This document shows, piece by piece, positions 7,642 to 14,568 of a stretch of DNA of 22,579 bases; within the stretch, counting starts at the first letter, position 1; every line of letters begins with the position of its first letter. Origin of the DNA: an uncultured Peptococcaceae bacterium (GTDB lineage: Bacteria > Bacillota > Desulfotomaculia > Desulfotomaculales > Desulfallaceae); contig CAJYBN010000015.1 of assembly GCA_913064925.1 (NCBI GenBank), forward strand, positions 1 through 22,579. Direction: 5' to 3'. The notes beneath the pieces are model-generated. The model was not told where the DNA came from, ran no database searches, and worked only from the letters and a program-made list of their open reading frames with translations. A program made the translations under genes and the position numbers.

Positions 7642-8890
7642 ACGCTGATTCTTCCTTTTTCTTTTTACGCTCCATGGTGATAACGATGGGCTTTTCCTTT
7701 TTCAGGATGGTATCCCTGGTAATGACGCACTTAGCAATATCATCGCGGGATGGTATGTCGTACATGATATCCAGCATGATATCTTCCAGGATGGAGCGCA
7801 GGCCCCGGGCGCCGGTCTTGCGCCGCAGCGCTTCCTGGGCGATGGTGCGCAGCGCGTCGTGCTGAAATTCCAGGTGCACGCCGTCCAGGTCAAACAGCTT
7901 CTCGTACTGCTTCACCAGCGCGTTGCGCGGCTCGGTGAGGATGCGCACCAGCGCGTCCTCGTCCAGCGCATCCAGGGTTACGATAACGGGCAAGCGGCCC
8001 ACAAATTCAGGGATCAACCCGTAGCGCAGCAGGTCTTCCGGCAGGATCTGCGCTAAAATATCGCCGATCTTCTGCTCCTGCCTGGGCTTGATTTCCGCGC
8101 CGAACCCCATTACCTTTTTACCGATGCGGTTCTGTATTATCTTCTCTATGCCGTCGAAGGCCCCGCCGCAAATAAACAAGATGTTGGTGGTGTCTAGCTG
8201 GATGAATTCCTGGTGCGGGTGCTTGCGCCCGCCCTGGGGCGGCACGCTGGCCACGGTGCCCTCCAGGATTTTCAGCAGCGCCTGCTGCACGCCCTCCCCG
8301 GAAACATCGCGGGTGATGGAGGGGTTTTCCGATTTGCGGGCTATCTTATCTATTTCGTCTATATAAACAATGCCCTTCTCCGCCTTCTCCACGTCGTAGT
8401 CAGCGGCCTGGATTAGCTTCAGCAGAATGTTTTCCACATCCTCGCCCACGTAGCCGGCCTCGGTCAGTGAAGTGGCGTCGGCGATGGCGAAGGGCACGTT
8501 TAACAACCTGGCCAGCGTCTGGGCCAGCAAGGTTTTACCGCTGCCGGTAGGGCCCAGCATGATGATGTTGCTCTTTTGCAGTTCCACGTCGTCGATCTTG
8601 CCGCCCAGGTTAATTCTCTTATAGTGGTTGTATACAGCCACCGCCAGGGCCTTTTTGGCGCTCTCCTGGCCGATGACGTACTGGTCCAGAATTTCCTTTA
8701 TCTCCGCCGGCTTGGGAATATCGCCCAAGTCGAAGCCTATGTCTTCGTTTAATTCTTCTTCAATTATTTCATTGCACAGCTCAATGCACTCGTCGCAAAT
8801 ATAGACCCCGGGACCGGCCACCAGCTTCTTTACCTGATCCTGAAGTTTGCCGCAAAAGGAGCACTTGAGCTGACCTTTTTCGTTAAACAT
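7640..8890 (-). CDS. clpX: ClpX, ATPase subunit of ClpXP protease
   Basis: ClpX is a hexameric AAA+ unfoldase that feeds tagged and adaptor-delivered proteins to ClpP. I use ATG 8890 because AGAGGTGG lies just upstream; the GTG at 8899 falls inside that site. The 416-residue product has an N-terminal zinc-binding domain (Cys10, Cys13, Cys32, Cys35), Walker A GPTGSGKT (113-120), the GYVG pore loop (146-149), Walker B VYIDE (175-179) and C-terminal sensor-2 region. The ClpP-docking loop reads MGF where E. coli has IGF, a conservative change. It lies 14 bp downstream of clpP and is surely cotranscribed. A lysine-rich tail overlaps the terminator. Confidence 0.97.
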   Translation of the reverse strand: MFNEKGQLKCSFCGKLQDQVKKLVAGPGVYICDECIELCNEIIEEELNEDIGFDLGDIPKPAEIKEILDQYVIGQESAKKALAVAVYNHYKRINLGGKIDDVELQKSNIIMLGPTGSGKTLLAQTLARLLNVPFAIADATSLTEAGYVGEDVENILLKLIQAADYDVEKAEKGIVYIDEIDKIARKSENPSITRDVSGEGVQQALLKILEGTVASVPPQGGRKHPHQEFIQLDTTNILFICGGAFDGIEKIIQNRIGKKVMGFGAEIKPRQEQKIGDILAQILPEDLLRYGLIPEFVGRLPVIVTLDALDEDALVRILTEPRNALVKQYEKLFDLDGVHLEFQHDALRTIAQEALRRKTGARGLRSILEDIMLDIMYDIPSRDDIAKCVITRDTILKKEKPIVITMERKKKKEESA

Positions 8891-8904
8891 AAAATCCACC
8901 TCTT

Positions 8905-9498
8905 TTAGCTATGCTTGGACCTCGTAAACACTTTATCTATGAGACCGTATTCCTTGGCCTCCTGCGCCGACATAAAGAAGTCGCGCTCAGTGTCACGGGC
9001 CACCCTGTCCTTGGGCTGGCCGGTGTGTTTGGCTAGCAGTTCGTTGAGTATGTCCTTCATGCGCAATATTTCCCTGGCGTGTATGTCAATGTCGGTGGCC
9101 TGGCCTTGCACACCGCCCAGGGGCTGGTGCATCATGATGCGGGCGTAAGGCAGGGCGTAACGCTTGCCGGGCGCGCCGGCAGCCAGGAGAAAGGAACCCA
9201 TGCTGGCCGCCTGTCCCAGGCAGATGGTGGATACGTCCGGTTTGACGTACTGCATGGTGTCGTATATGGCCATGCCTGCCGTCACCACCCCGCCGGGCGA
9301 ATTGATGTACAGGTTAATATCCTTCTCCGGGTCTTCAGCTTCCAAAAATAACAGCTGGGCGATAACCAGGTTGGCTACGTTATCGTCAATGGGACCGCCG
9401 ACGAAAACAATTCTGTCCTTCAGCAACCTGGAATATATGTCATAGGACCTTTCGCCCCGGTTGGTTTGCTCAACTACAATGGGAACCAGATAGGACAT
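8905..9498 (-). CDS. clpP: ClpP, proteolytic subunit of Clp protease
   Basis: ClpP is a self-compartmentalised serine peptidase of two stacked heptamers. The 197-residue product has the full triad: Ser99 in GQAASMGS, His124 in MMHQP and Asp173 in ERDFF. Ile/Phe/Tyr residues of the hydrophobic ATPase-docking surface are in the expected places. ATG 9498 is preceded by AGGAGGG at a good distance. tig is 76 bp upstream on the same strand; the AT-rich gap shows no terminator and no clear promoter or CtsR site, so tig-clpP-clpX is probably one operon. Confidence 0.97.
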   Translation of the reverse strand: MSYLVPIVVEQTNRGERSYDIYSRLLKDRIVFVGGPIDDNVANLVIAQLLFLEAEDPEKDINLYINSPGGVVTAGMAIYDTMQYVKPDVSTICLGQAASMGSFLLAAGAPGKRYALPYARIMMHQPLGGVQGQATDIDIHAREILRMKDILNELLAKHTGQPKDRVARDTERDFFMSAQEAKEYGLIDKVFTRSKHS

Positions 9499-9574
9499 GG
9501 CATATCCCTCCTAAAACTAAATATACTGTTTTACATATTACTATATCACTATAAATAACCTTTGTGTTAATAAC

Positions 9575-10891
9575 TTATTCTTCAACTGGAGGGTTGGTGT
9601 CTTCCACCAGTTCAGCTCGCTCGACGATAAAATCGATGGTCTTTTGCTGTACCAGGCTATCCCGTACAACATCAAGCTGGTTTTGTCCCTCCAGTATCTT
9701 GCGCAAAACCTCGGCGTCCTGCTGGTATTGTTTAGCCATTCTGGCAATCTCCTGTTCCAGCTCCTCGTCGCCGACCTGGATGTTTTCCCGCTTGGCAATG
9801 GCCTCCAGCACCAAGGTAGTTTTCACGCCCCTGGCAGCATCGTCGCGAAAGCCGTTTTTCATTTCCTCCAGCGTGGACCCGGTGTATTTGAGGTAATTAT
9901 CCAGGGTTAAACCTTGGGTCATAAGCCTCCTCTCCATGTTGGCCACCATTTCGTTTACCCGCGCGTCGATCATTTCTTCGGGAATATCAACCTGCGCGTT
10001 GTCTACTGCCTGGCGCACGGCCTCGCGGTTAACCTGGTGCTTGGCCTGCTCTGCTGCGGCCTCCTGCAATTTTTGCCGCAAATTGTCCTTTAATTCTTCC
10101 AAAGTATCGAACTCGCTGACATCCTTGGCAAACTCATCGTCCAGCTCGGCCAGCTTCTTGCGTTTGATGCCCTTGACGGTAACGGTGAACACCACTTCCC
10201 GGCCCTTTAGCTCGTCGTTGGGGTAATCTTCGGGGAAGGTGACGGTTATGTCCCTGGTTTCCCCGACGGCAGCGCCTACCAGCTGCTCCTCAAAGCCGGG
10301 TACAAAAGTTTTGGACCCTATTTCCAAAGAATAATCGGTGCCTTTACCGCTTGCAAATTCCTCGCCGTCTTTGCGGCCCGTATAATCAATTACGGCAATG
10401 TCACCGTTTTCCACAGTTCCCTCTTCTAGGTGTACCAGCTGGGCATGCCTTTCCTGCAGTTTTTTCAATTCGCTTTCCACGTCCTGCTCGGTAACCTCCA
10501 CCTTGGGTTTGGTTACCTGCAAACCGGTATAGCGGCCCAGTTCAACTTCGGGCTTAACCCGCACGGTGGCTTTAAACCTGACGGGCTTACCCTCTTCCAC
10601 CTGCAGGAGTTCCACCTCGGGCTGAGAAATGGGTTCCACACCGGTGTCCTTGACGGCCTGCATATAAGCGTCGGGTATGACTATCTCCACGGCCTCGTTG
10701 TAAAGGGCCGCTTTACCCACATAGTTCTCAAAAATCACCCGCGGTGCTTTTCCTTTGCGAAATCCGGGTATATTGACCTGCTTGACCAGCTTGCGGTAAG
10801 CTTGATCCATGGCTTTGGTCAGACGGTCAGCGTCAACTTCTACATCAAGCACTACCGTGTTTTTTTCCAGTTTCTCCGCGGTTGCCTTCAT
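9575..10891 (-). CDS. tig: Trigger factor, ribosome-associated chaperone and prolyl isomerase
   Basis: Trigger factor binds nascent chains at the ribosome exit tunnel. Two adjacent ATGs follow AGGGGG; the second (10891) has the better 6-base spacing and gives the family start MKATAEKLEKNTVVL. The 438-residue product has the ribosome-docking loop GFRKGKAPR (43-51), a central FKBP-type isomerase domain (about 155-245, starting near DIAVIDYTG) and a long helical C-terminal chaperone domain. Length is normal. It is first in the tig-clpP-clpX operon and has a clear promoter 56 bp upstream. A mobile element ends 15 bp from the -35 box. Confidence 0.96.
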   Translation of the reverse strand: MKATAEKLEKNTVVLDVEVDADRLTKAMDQAYRKLVKQVNIPGFRKGKAPRVIFENYVGKAALYNEAVEIVIPDAYMQAVKDTGVEPISQPEVELLQVEEGKPVRFKATVRVKPEVELGRYTGLQVTKPKVEVTEQDVESELKKLQERHAQLVHLEEGTVENGDIAVIDYTGRKDGEEFASGKGTDYSLEIGSKTFVPGFEEQLVGAAVGETRDITVTFPEDYPNDELKGREVVFTVTVKGIKRKKLAELDDEFAKDVSEFDTLEELKDNLRQKLQEAAAEQAKHQVNREAVRQAVDNAQVDIPEEMIDARVNEMVANMERRLMTQGLTLDNYLKYTGSTLEEMKNGFRDDAARGVKTTLVLEAIAKRENIQVGDEELEQEIARMAKQYQQDAEVLRKILEGQNQLDVVRDSLVQQKTIDFIVERAELVEDTNPPVEE

Positions 10892-10946
10892 CATGTTCCC
10901 CCTGTCTTCTTCGGTTTCGTATTTAATTAACAATTATTATTTTACT

Positions 10947-10975
10947 ATAATAAAAACATTTCCTCCACCGGACAA
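10947..10975 (-). promoter_or_regulatory. Sigma-A promoter of the tig operon
   Basis: On the - strand, -35 TTGTCC (10975-10970) and -10 TATTAT (10952-10947) are separated by exactly 17 bp. The start of transcription would be near 10940, about 50 bp before tig. Confidence 0.7.
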
Positions 10976-10989
10976 GCCAATTTTTATAA

Positions 10990-11021
10990 TTTAAACCGAA
11001 CTTTGGCGACAATATTTTCCA
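10990..11021 (+). repeat. Left terminal inverted repeat of the IS
   Basis: Begins TTTAAACCGAAC and ends ATTTTCCA. It matches the reverse complement of the right end except at three positions. Confidence 0.85.
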
Positions 11022-11113
11022 ACCCCTTATAAATCAAGGGTGACAGACATTGCAAGCAGCGATTTGTAGTAGAGAAAGACATGAAATATCTCTTGGAAAT
11101 AATCTTTAAATGC

Positions 11114-11142
11114 TTGTTATTAAGCCTTTCCTGCGGTATAAT
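11114..11142 (+). promoter_or_regulatory. Promoter of the transposase gene
   Basis: -35 TTGTTA (11114-11119), 17-bp spacer, consensus -10 TATAAT (11137-11142), 32 bp before the start codon. It is inside the element. Confidence 0.7.
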
Positions 11143-11174
11143 TGTAGTAGCCAAGATGCCGCAGGGGGTTCGCA

Positions 11175-12926
11175 ATGTTCCTGAAAAAAGCCAGGAAAAC
11201 CTATAAAGGTAAAGTCTATGAAACCTATGCGTTAACGGAATCTTACCGTGAAGGCGGTAAAGTGAAACACCGTCATATCGCCAATTTGGGTTCTTTATCT
11301 CAAGAACAGGTCCAGCGTATCAGACTGGTACTTAAGGCCAAACAAGTTGAAGACGCTTTCGTTGGCCGGTTATCTGATGTAGTAGCCAAGGAGCACTACC
11401 GTTTTCTAGATGTTGCTGTGTTAGATGATATCTGGCAGCAGTTTGCTCTAGACCAGTTCTTTAAAGGTTTACCCTATGCCGAGGCAATGGTAATCAACCG
11501 TTGTATCGCTCCTAAAAGCAAGATCCGGATCCAGGAGTGGACGCAGCATACAATATTGCCCCGTCTGATGGAATTTGATTTTGGCGCCGAAAGCGAATAC
11601 AGTGTTTACCGCACCCTGGACAAGATTGCGGACTTGGAAGAAGAGCTACAGCAACATATTTACCAAAAATACAGCCAACAGGGTCATACAAATGAAAAGG
11701 CCATTTTTTATGACATCACCTCCAGCTATTTTGAAGGGACAAAGTGTATTTTAGCTTCCAGGGGTTATTCCCGCGACCACCGCTCCGACAGGCCGCAGGT
11801 TACCATTGGCCTGGTAGTTACACCAGATGGATATCCCTTTTACTGGCAGGTAATGCCGGGGAATACCCAGGACATCACCACAGTCGAAGCTTTACTGCTG
11901 GTGCTAAAAGAACGCTTTGGAATCGAGGAATGTCTTCTGGTATTTGACCGCGGTATGGTATCGCGTGATAACCTCAAGGCAATTGCCAAAAAGAAGCTGA
12001 GCTATGTTTCCGCCCTGGATAAGAATGAGATTCCAGTTAACGAGCTTTTGGACAGCGATTTTAAAAGCTTGGTAGAAGATGAAGACCAGTGGCAGAAAAA
12101 CCTCTTATCACGGGGTTTTCAGCCCTATGACAAAAATCTAATCTACCGCGAACACTCAATTGAAGATATCCGTTATATTCTGGCCTTCAACCGCCAGGCA
12201 TTCCAGGACCAGAGGCTTAACCGCAACCAGCGGTTGCTAAAAGCTAAGTCTTATTTGGAAGAATTAAACCAGGAGCTTTTGCATGCCAAAAAGAGCCGAA
12301 AGGAAGAAACAACCGCCCGCAAGATAGAAAACAAACTGCAAAATTGGAAGTTGCACAAAATCCTCAACTGGCAACTGGAACCCAAGACACTTACAGTTAC
12401 CACCAAAAAGGGGAAAAAGCGAAAAGTTAACTCCTTTCAAGTGGTATATACGGTAGACGAACAACAACTGCAGCAACAGGCTCTGCTGGACGGCCTCACT
12501 TGCTTTGTGACAAATCACCCCTCGGATAAACTATCGGCTAAAAGGGTAATCCAGTACTACCGCCGTAAAAACAAAGTAGAAGAAGCCTTTCGGGAGCTGA
12601 AAAGCTATCTACACCTAAGGCCATTTTACCTGCACCGTGAAAAAAGAGTAAGGGCCCATGTAACTGTCTGTGTACTGGGGTATCTACTGCTAAATGCTCT
12701 TGAAGACAGATTGTATCAGCAGGATAGCGCAACCAGCGCTCCGGAAGCTCTAGAAATTTTAGGCAGATGTCTAGTAAATCGCCTCGGGCTAAAAAAGGAT
12801 AGCGCCTATTCGGAAAGTATTACCGAGGTTACCCAGGAGCAAGTAACAATCCTTGAGGGTCTGGGTCTAAAACACCTCATTACAAACAAATATCTAAACA
12901 ATATCTTGGAACATTCTTCCATGTAG
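11175..12926 (+). CDS. IS1634-like (IS4 superfamily) DDE transposase
   Basis: This 583-residue transposase catalyses excision and insertion of its own element. ATG 11175 follows AGGGGG by six bases. The RNase H-like DDE core is visible: Asp180 in FYDITSSYFEG, Asp258 in VFDRGM, and Glu469 within the Y-x2-[R/K]-x3-E-x6-K signature (YRRKNKVEEAFRELK), here with Lys for Arg. The long insertion between the second Asp and the Glu is typical of the IS1634 group. There is no frameshift or internal stop, so the protein may be functional. A short hairpin (12935-12949) follows the stop but has no T-run. Confidence 0.93.
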   Translation: MFLKKARKTYKGKVYETYALTESYREGGKVKHRHIANLGSLSQEQVQRIRLVLKAKQVEDAFVGRLSDVVAKEHYRFLDVAVLDDIWQQFALDQFFKGLPYAEAMVINRCIAPKSKIRIQEWTQHTILPRLMEFDFGAESEYSVYRTLDKIADLEEELQQHIYQKYSQQGHTNEKAIFYDITSSYFEGTKCILASRGYSRDHRSDRPQVTIGLVVTPDGYPFYWQVMPGNTQDITTVEALLLVLKERFGIEECLLVFDRGMVSRDNLKAIAKKKLSYVSALDKNEIPVNELLDSDFKSLVEDEDQWQKNLLSRGFQPYDKNLIYREHSIEDIRYILAFNRQAFQDQRLNRNQRLLKAKSYLEELNQELLHAKKSRKEETTARKIENKLQNWKLHKILNWQLEPKTLTVTTKKGKKRKVNSFQVVYTVDEQQLQQQALLDGLTCFVTNHPSDKLSAKRVIQYYRRKNKVEEAFRELKSYLHLRPFYLHREKRVRAHVTVCVLGYLLLNALEDRLYQQDSATSAPEALEILGRCLVNRLGLKKDSAYSESITEVTQEQVTILEGLGLKHLITNKYLNNILEHSSM

Positions 12927-12974
12927 TAGAGAAAAGTTGATTTTCAACTCTTGAAACCCTTGTTACAGCTTGAC

Positions 12975-13006
12975 TGGAAATTTTTGTCGCCAAACTTCGG
13001 TTTAAA
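12975..13006 (-). repeat. Right terminal inverted repeat of the IS
   Basis: Starts TGGAAATTTT and ends TTCGGTTTAAA; inverted partner of 10990-11021. Confidence 0.85.
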
Positions 13007-13007
13007 G

Positions 13008-13040
13008 CAAAAAAACAAATAGCCGGTTGAAACCGCCGGC
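13008..13040 (-). terminator. Orphan - strand terminator beside the IS
   Basis: Read on the - strand, GCCGG (13040-13036) pairs with CCGGC (13026-13022), with further pairing inside, followed by TATTTGTTTTTTTGC. No - strand gene lies to its right, so it may be left over from a lost gene or stop antisense transcription toward tig. Confidence 0.45.
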
Positions 13041-13127
13041 GGATTTTGCTTGACATTTAATTTTAGCATGATTGCCCGGCAGCCGCAATATGCTGCCAAA
13101 GTAAAATATGCTGTATACAAAAATAAA

Positions 13128-13156
13128 TTGACGAAGGTGGGAAAATATGCAATAAT
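13128..13156 (+). promoter_or_regulatory. Sigma-A promoter of the oad-like operon
   Basis: -35 TTGACG (13128-13133), 17-bp spacer, -10 AATAAT (13151-13156). The leader to the first start codon is about 100 bp and contains no gene. Confidence 0.55.
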
Positions 13157-13262
13157 TTTTTTTAGTTACATAACCCGCTTTCGGCAGTAAACCGGGAAAA
13201 CAAAGGGAGGTTGCAGGATAGGTCCAACCGGTTAAACCGGGCACCTTGTAAGAGGTGAAATA

Positions 13263-13427
13263 TTGACCGATTGGACAAGCGCCGTGGTGGTTGCCCTCAC
13301 CGGAATTATTTCCGTGTTTTTGGTACTGGGTTTGCTCAACTTGGCTGTCACGGTCACCGGTATAATTTTTCAGAGAATGGAAAAAACAAAACTGACAAAG
13401 CCAACATGCAGGGCTAAGTTAAAGTAA
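13263..13427 (+). CDS. OadG-like small membrane subunit of a sodium-pump decarboxylase
   Basis: A 54-residue protein starts at TTG 13263, five bases after AGAGGTG. It has a short N-terminus, one transmembrane helix (about residues 8-36, rich in Val, Leu and Ile) and a basic tail. Its position before a biotin carrier and a beta-subunit relic, and its resemblance to the OadG/gamma family (helix then charged tail), suggest it anchored the soluble part of a Na+-translocating decarboxylase to the membrane. It is short for that family (usually about 80-120 residues), so it may be truncated. The identification rests mostly on context. Confidence 0.6.
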   Translation: MTDWTSAVVVALTGIISVFLVLGLLNLAVTVTGIIFQRMEKTKLTKPTCRAKLK

Positions 13428-13454
13428 TTACAAAACCAAGGAGGTAATAGTAAC

Positions 13455-13667
13455 ATGACCAACGTAGTTTCACCGATGGTAGGCAAGCTTGTTTCCATTG
13501 ACGTCAAAGAAGGCGACCAGGTCAAGGCCAACGACGCCGTGGCCACCATCGAAGCCATGAAAATGATGGTGAAAATATTTGCCCCCGCCGACGGCAAGGT
13601 AAAAGAAATCAAGGCTACACCCGGCGATGTGGTTAACACCGACACCGTGATCATGACCCTCGAGTAA
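13455..13667 (+). CDS. Biotin carboxyl carrier protein (biotin/lipoyl domain)
   Basis: The 70-residue protein is essentially a single biotinyl domain. The biotin acceptor is Lys36 in EAMKM. ATG 13455 follows AAGGAGGT by nine bases. Such free carriers move a carboxyl group between the carboxyltransferase (alpha) and the membrane beta subunit of oxaloacetate, methylmalonyl-CoA or glutaconyl-CoA decarboxylases. It has no Ala/Pro-rich linker, unlike many gamma or BCCP subunits. The reading frame is intact although the beta-subunit gene next to it is broken; it might still serve a decarboxylase encoded elsewhere. Confidence 0.88.
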   Translation: MTNVVSPMVGKLVSIDVKEGDQVKANDAVATIEAMKMMVKIFAPADGKVKEIKATPGDVVNTDTVIMTLE

Positions 13668-13696
13668 CCCAAGCATTTTCCGGGAGGTAAATTTTT

Positions 13697-14293
13697 TTGT
13701 TTGCACAACTTTACGAAAGCCTTACCGCCATCGGGCTTGTCAACCTGACCCCGGGCAACGTGGTGATGTAGCTCATCGCCTTTGTATTGTTTTACCTGGC
13801 CATCAAAAAAGCGTGGAGCCGCTGCTGTTGGTGCCCATCGGGTTTGGCATTTTTGCGGCCAACTTCCCCCTTACCGGTCTTTTAGAAGAAGGCGGACTAT
13901 TCTATATCTTCTATCATTACGGCATTGAAACCGAATTGATCCCACCGCTCATCTTCCTGGGCCTGGGGGCCATGACCGATTTTGGCCCCGTCATCGCCAA
14001 CCCCAAAACACTGCTCCTGGGGGCAGCGCTCAGCTGGGTGTTTGCGGCGCGTTCTTTTACGCGCTGCTGCTGGGCTACACTGTACCCCAGGCGGCCAGCA
14101 TCGGCATCACAAGGTCAACCCGCTAATCGGCGCCGCCGGGGTCCCGGCAGTACCCATGGCCGCCCGGGTAGTGCACATGTGCGCAGAAGCCAACCCGCAA
14201 AATTACCTGCTGATGCATGCCATGGGGCCCAACGTGGCCGGTGTCATCGGTACTGCCGTGACGGCTGGAGCTTTTATCTTCGCCGTACTATAA
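13697..14293 (+). pseudogene. Broken OadB/GcdB-type Na+-transporting decarboxylase beta subunit
   Basis: The beta subunit is the membrane part that decarboxylates carboxybiotin and exports Na+. A good site (GGGAGGT) precedes TTG 13697, and the translation starts like OadB but meets TAG at 13769-13771. Family sequence resumes after a one-base loss in the A6 run (13805-13810) as EPLLLVPIGFGI, through NPKTLLLGAA. A second one-base loss near 14027-14030 moves the frame again (QLGVCGAFFYALLLG, then ASIGI). At about 14108-14112 the sequence jumps to the family's C-terminal VNPLIGAAGVPAVPMAARV, which ends normally at TAA 14293. Roughly 170-200 residues are missing from the middle, so the protein cannot work. 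One homopolymer change could be a sequencing error, but the deletion could not. Confidence 0.9.
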
Positions 14294-14304
14294 ATGCCAT
14301 GCAG

Positions 14305-14340
14305 CGCCTGGCCTTTTGTACAGCCGGGCGTTTTCTTTTT
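14305..14340 (+). terminator. Rho-independent terminator of the oad-like operon
   Basis: CGCCTGGC (14305-14312) pairs with GCCGGGCG (14323-14330), with one T-G wobble and a 10-nt loop, followed by TTTTCTTTTT. Confidence 0.8.
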
Positions 14341-14356
14341 GTCCCAATGACGACAA

Positions 14357-14384
14357 TTTACACATTGAGCGCCGGAAATGTAAA
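14357..14384 (+). promoter_or_regulatory. Dyad, candidate enhancer site for a sigma-54 activator
   Basis: TTTACA (14357-14362) and TGTAAA (14379-14384) form an inverted repeat with extra partial symmetry inside. Its centre is about 104 bp before the predicted start of the sigma-54 promoter, the usual place for an upstream activator sequence. Function is inferred from position. Confidence 0.45.
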
Positions 14385-14447
14385 CAATGATACACAGTGG
14401 GCCGTACCGGCGCCCGCCCCGCCGCGCCATTTGTCCTGTGCAATCCC

Positions 14448-14463
14448 TGGTACGTAATTTGCT
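14448..14463 (+). promoter_or_regulatory. Sigma-54 (RpoN) -24/-12 promoter
   Basis: TGGTAC-N5-TTGCT fits the consensus TGGCAC-N5-TTGCT at all but one base. The invariant GG (14449-14450) and GC (14461-14462) have the required 10 bp between them. It drives the thiolase/acyl-CoA dehydrogenase operon and would need an AAA+ enhancer-binding protein, which is not encoded in the window. Confidence 0.78.
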
Positions 14464-14471
14464 TTATTATG

Positions 14472-14504
14472 TTTTTGTGTTTTTGTGAATCGTTTTTGTG
14501 AATC
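14472..14504 (+). repeat. Triple TTTTTGTG direct repeat in the thiolase leader
   Basis: TTTTTGTG occurs at 14472-14479, 14480-14487 and 14493-14500; the last two are each followed by AATC. It begins at about the predicted sigma-54 transcription start. Confidence 0.6.
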
Positions 14505-14568
14505 AATCAAAAAGGACTAAATAGCCGGAAGTTTTACGGCCGGTATATTGGGAAAGGAGTAGGGAATA

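Larger units (their letters stand above)
10990..13006 (+). mobile_element. Insertion sequence, IS4 superfamily, IS1634-like group
   Basis: The 2017-bp element is bounded by 32-bp imperfect inverted repeats (29 of 32 matching) and holds one intact transposase gene with its own promoter. Flanking bases do not show a convincing target duplication (ATAA on the left, GCAAAA on the right), so the copy may be old, may have recombined, or its ends may differ by a few bases. It is lower in GC than the neighbouring genes. It separates tig from the oad-like operon. Confidence 0.88.

Noticed and set aside
13813..14457. Intact 214-residue membrane protein in the oad-like region
   Set aside because: Only its first third matches OadB; the rest is out-of-frame translation past a frameshift and through the terminator, so it is part of the pseudogene.
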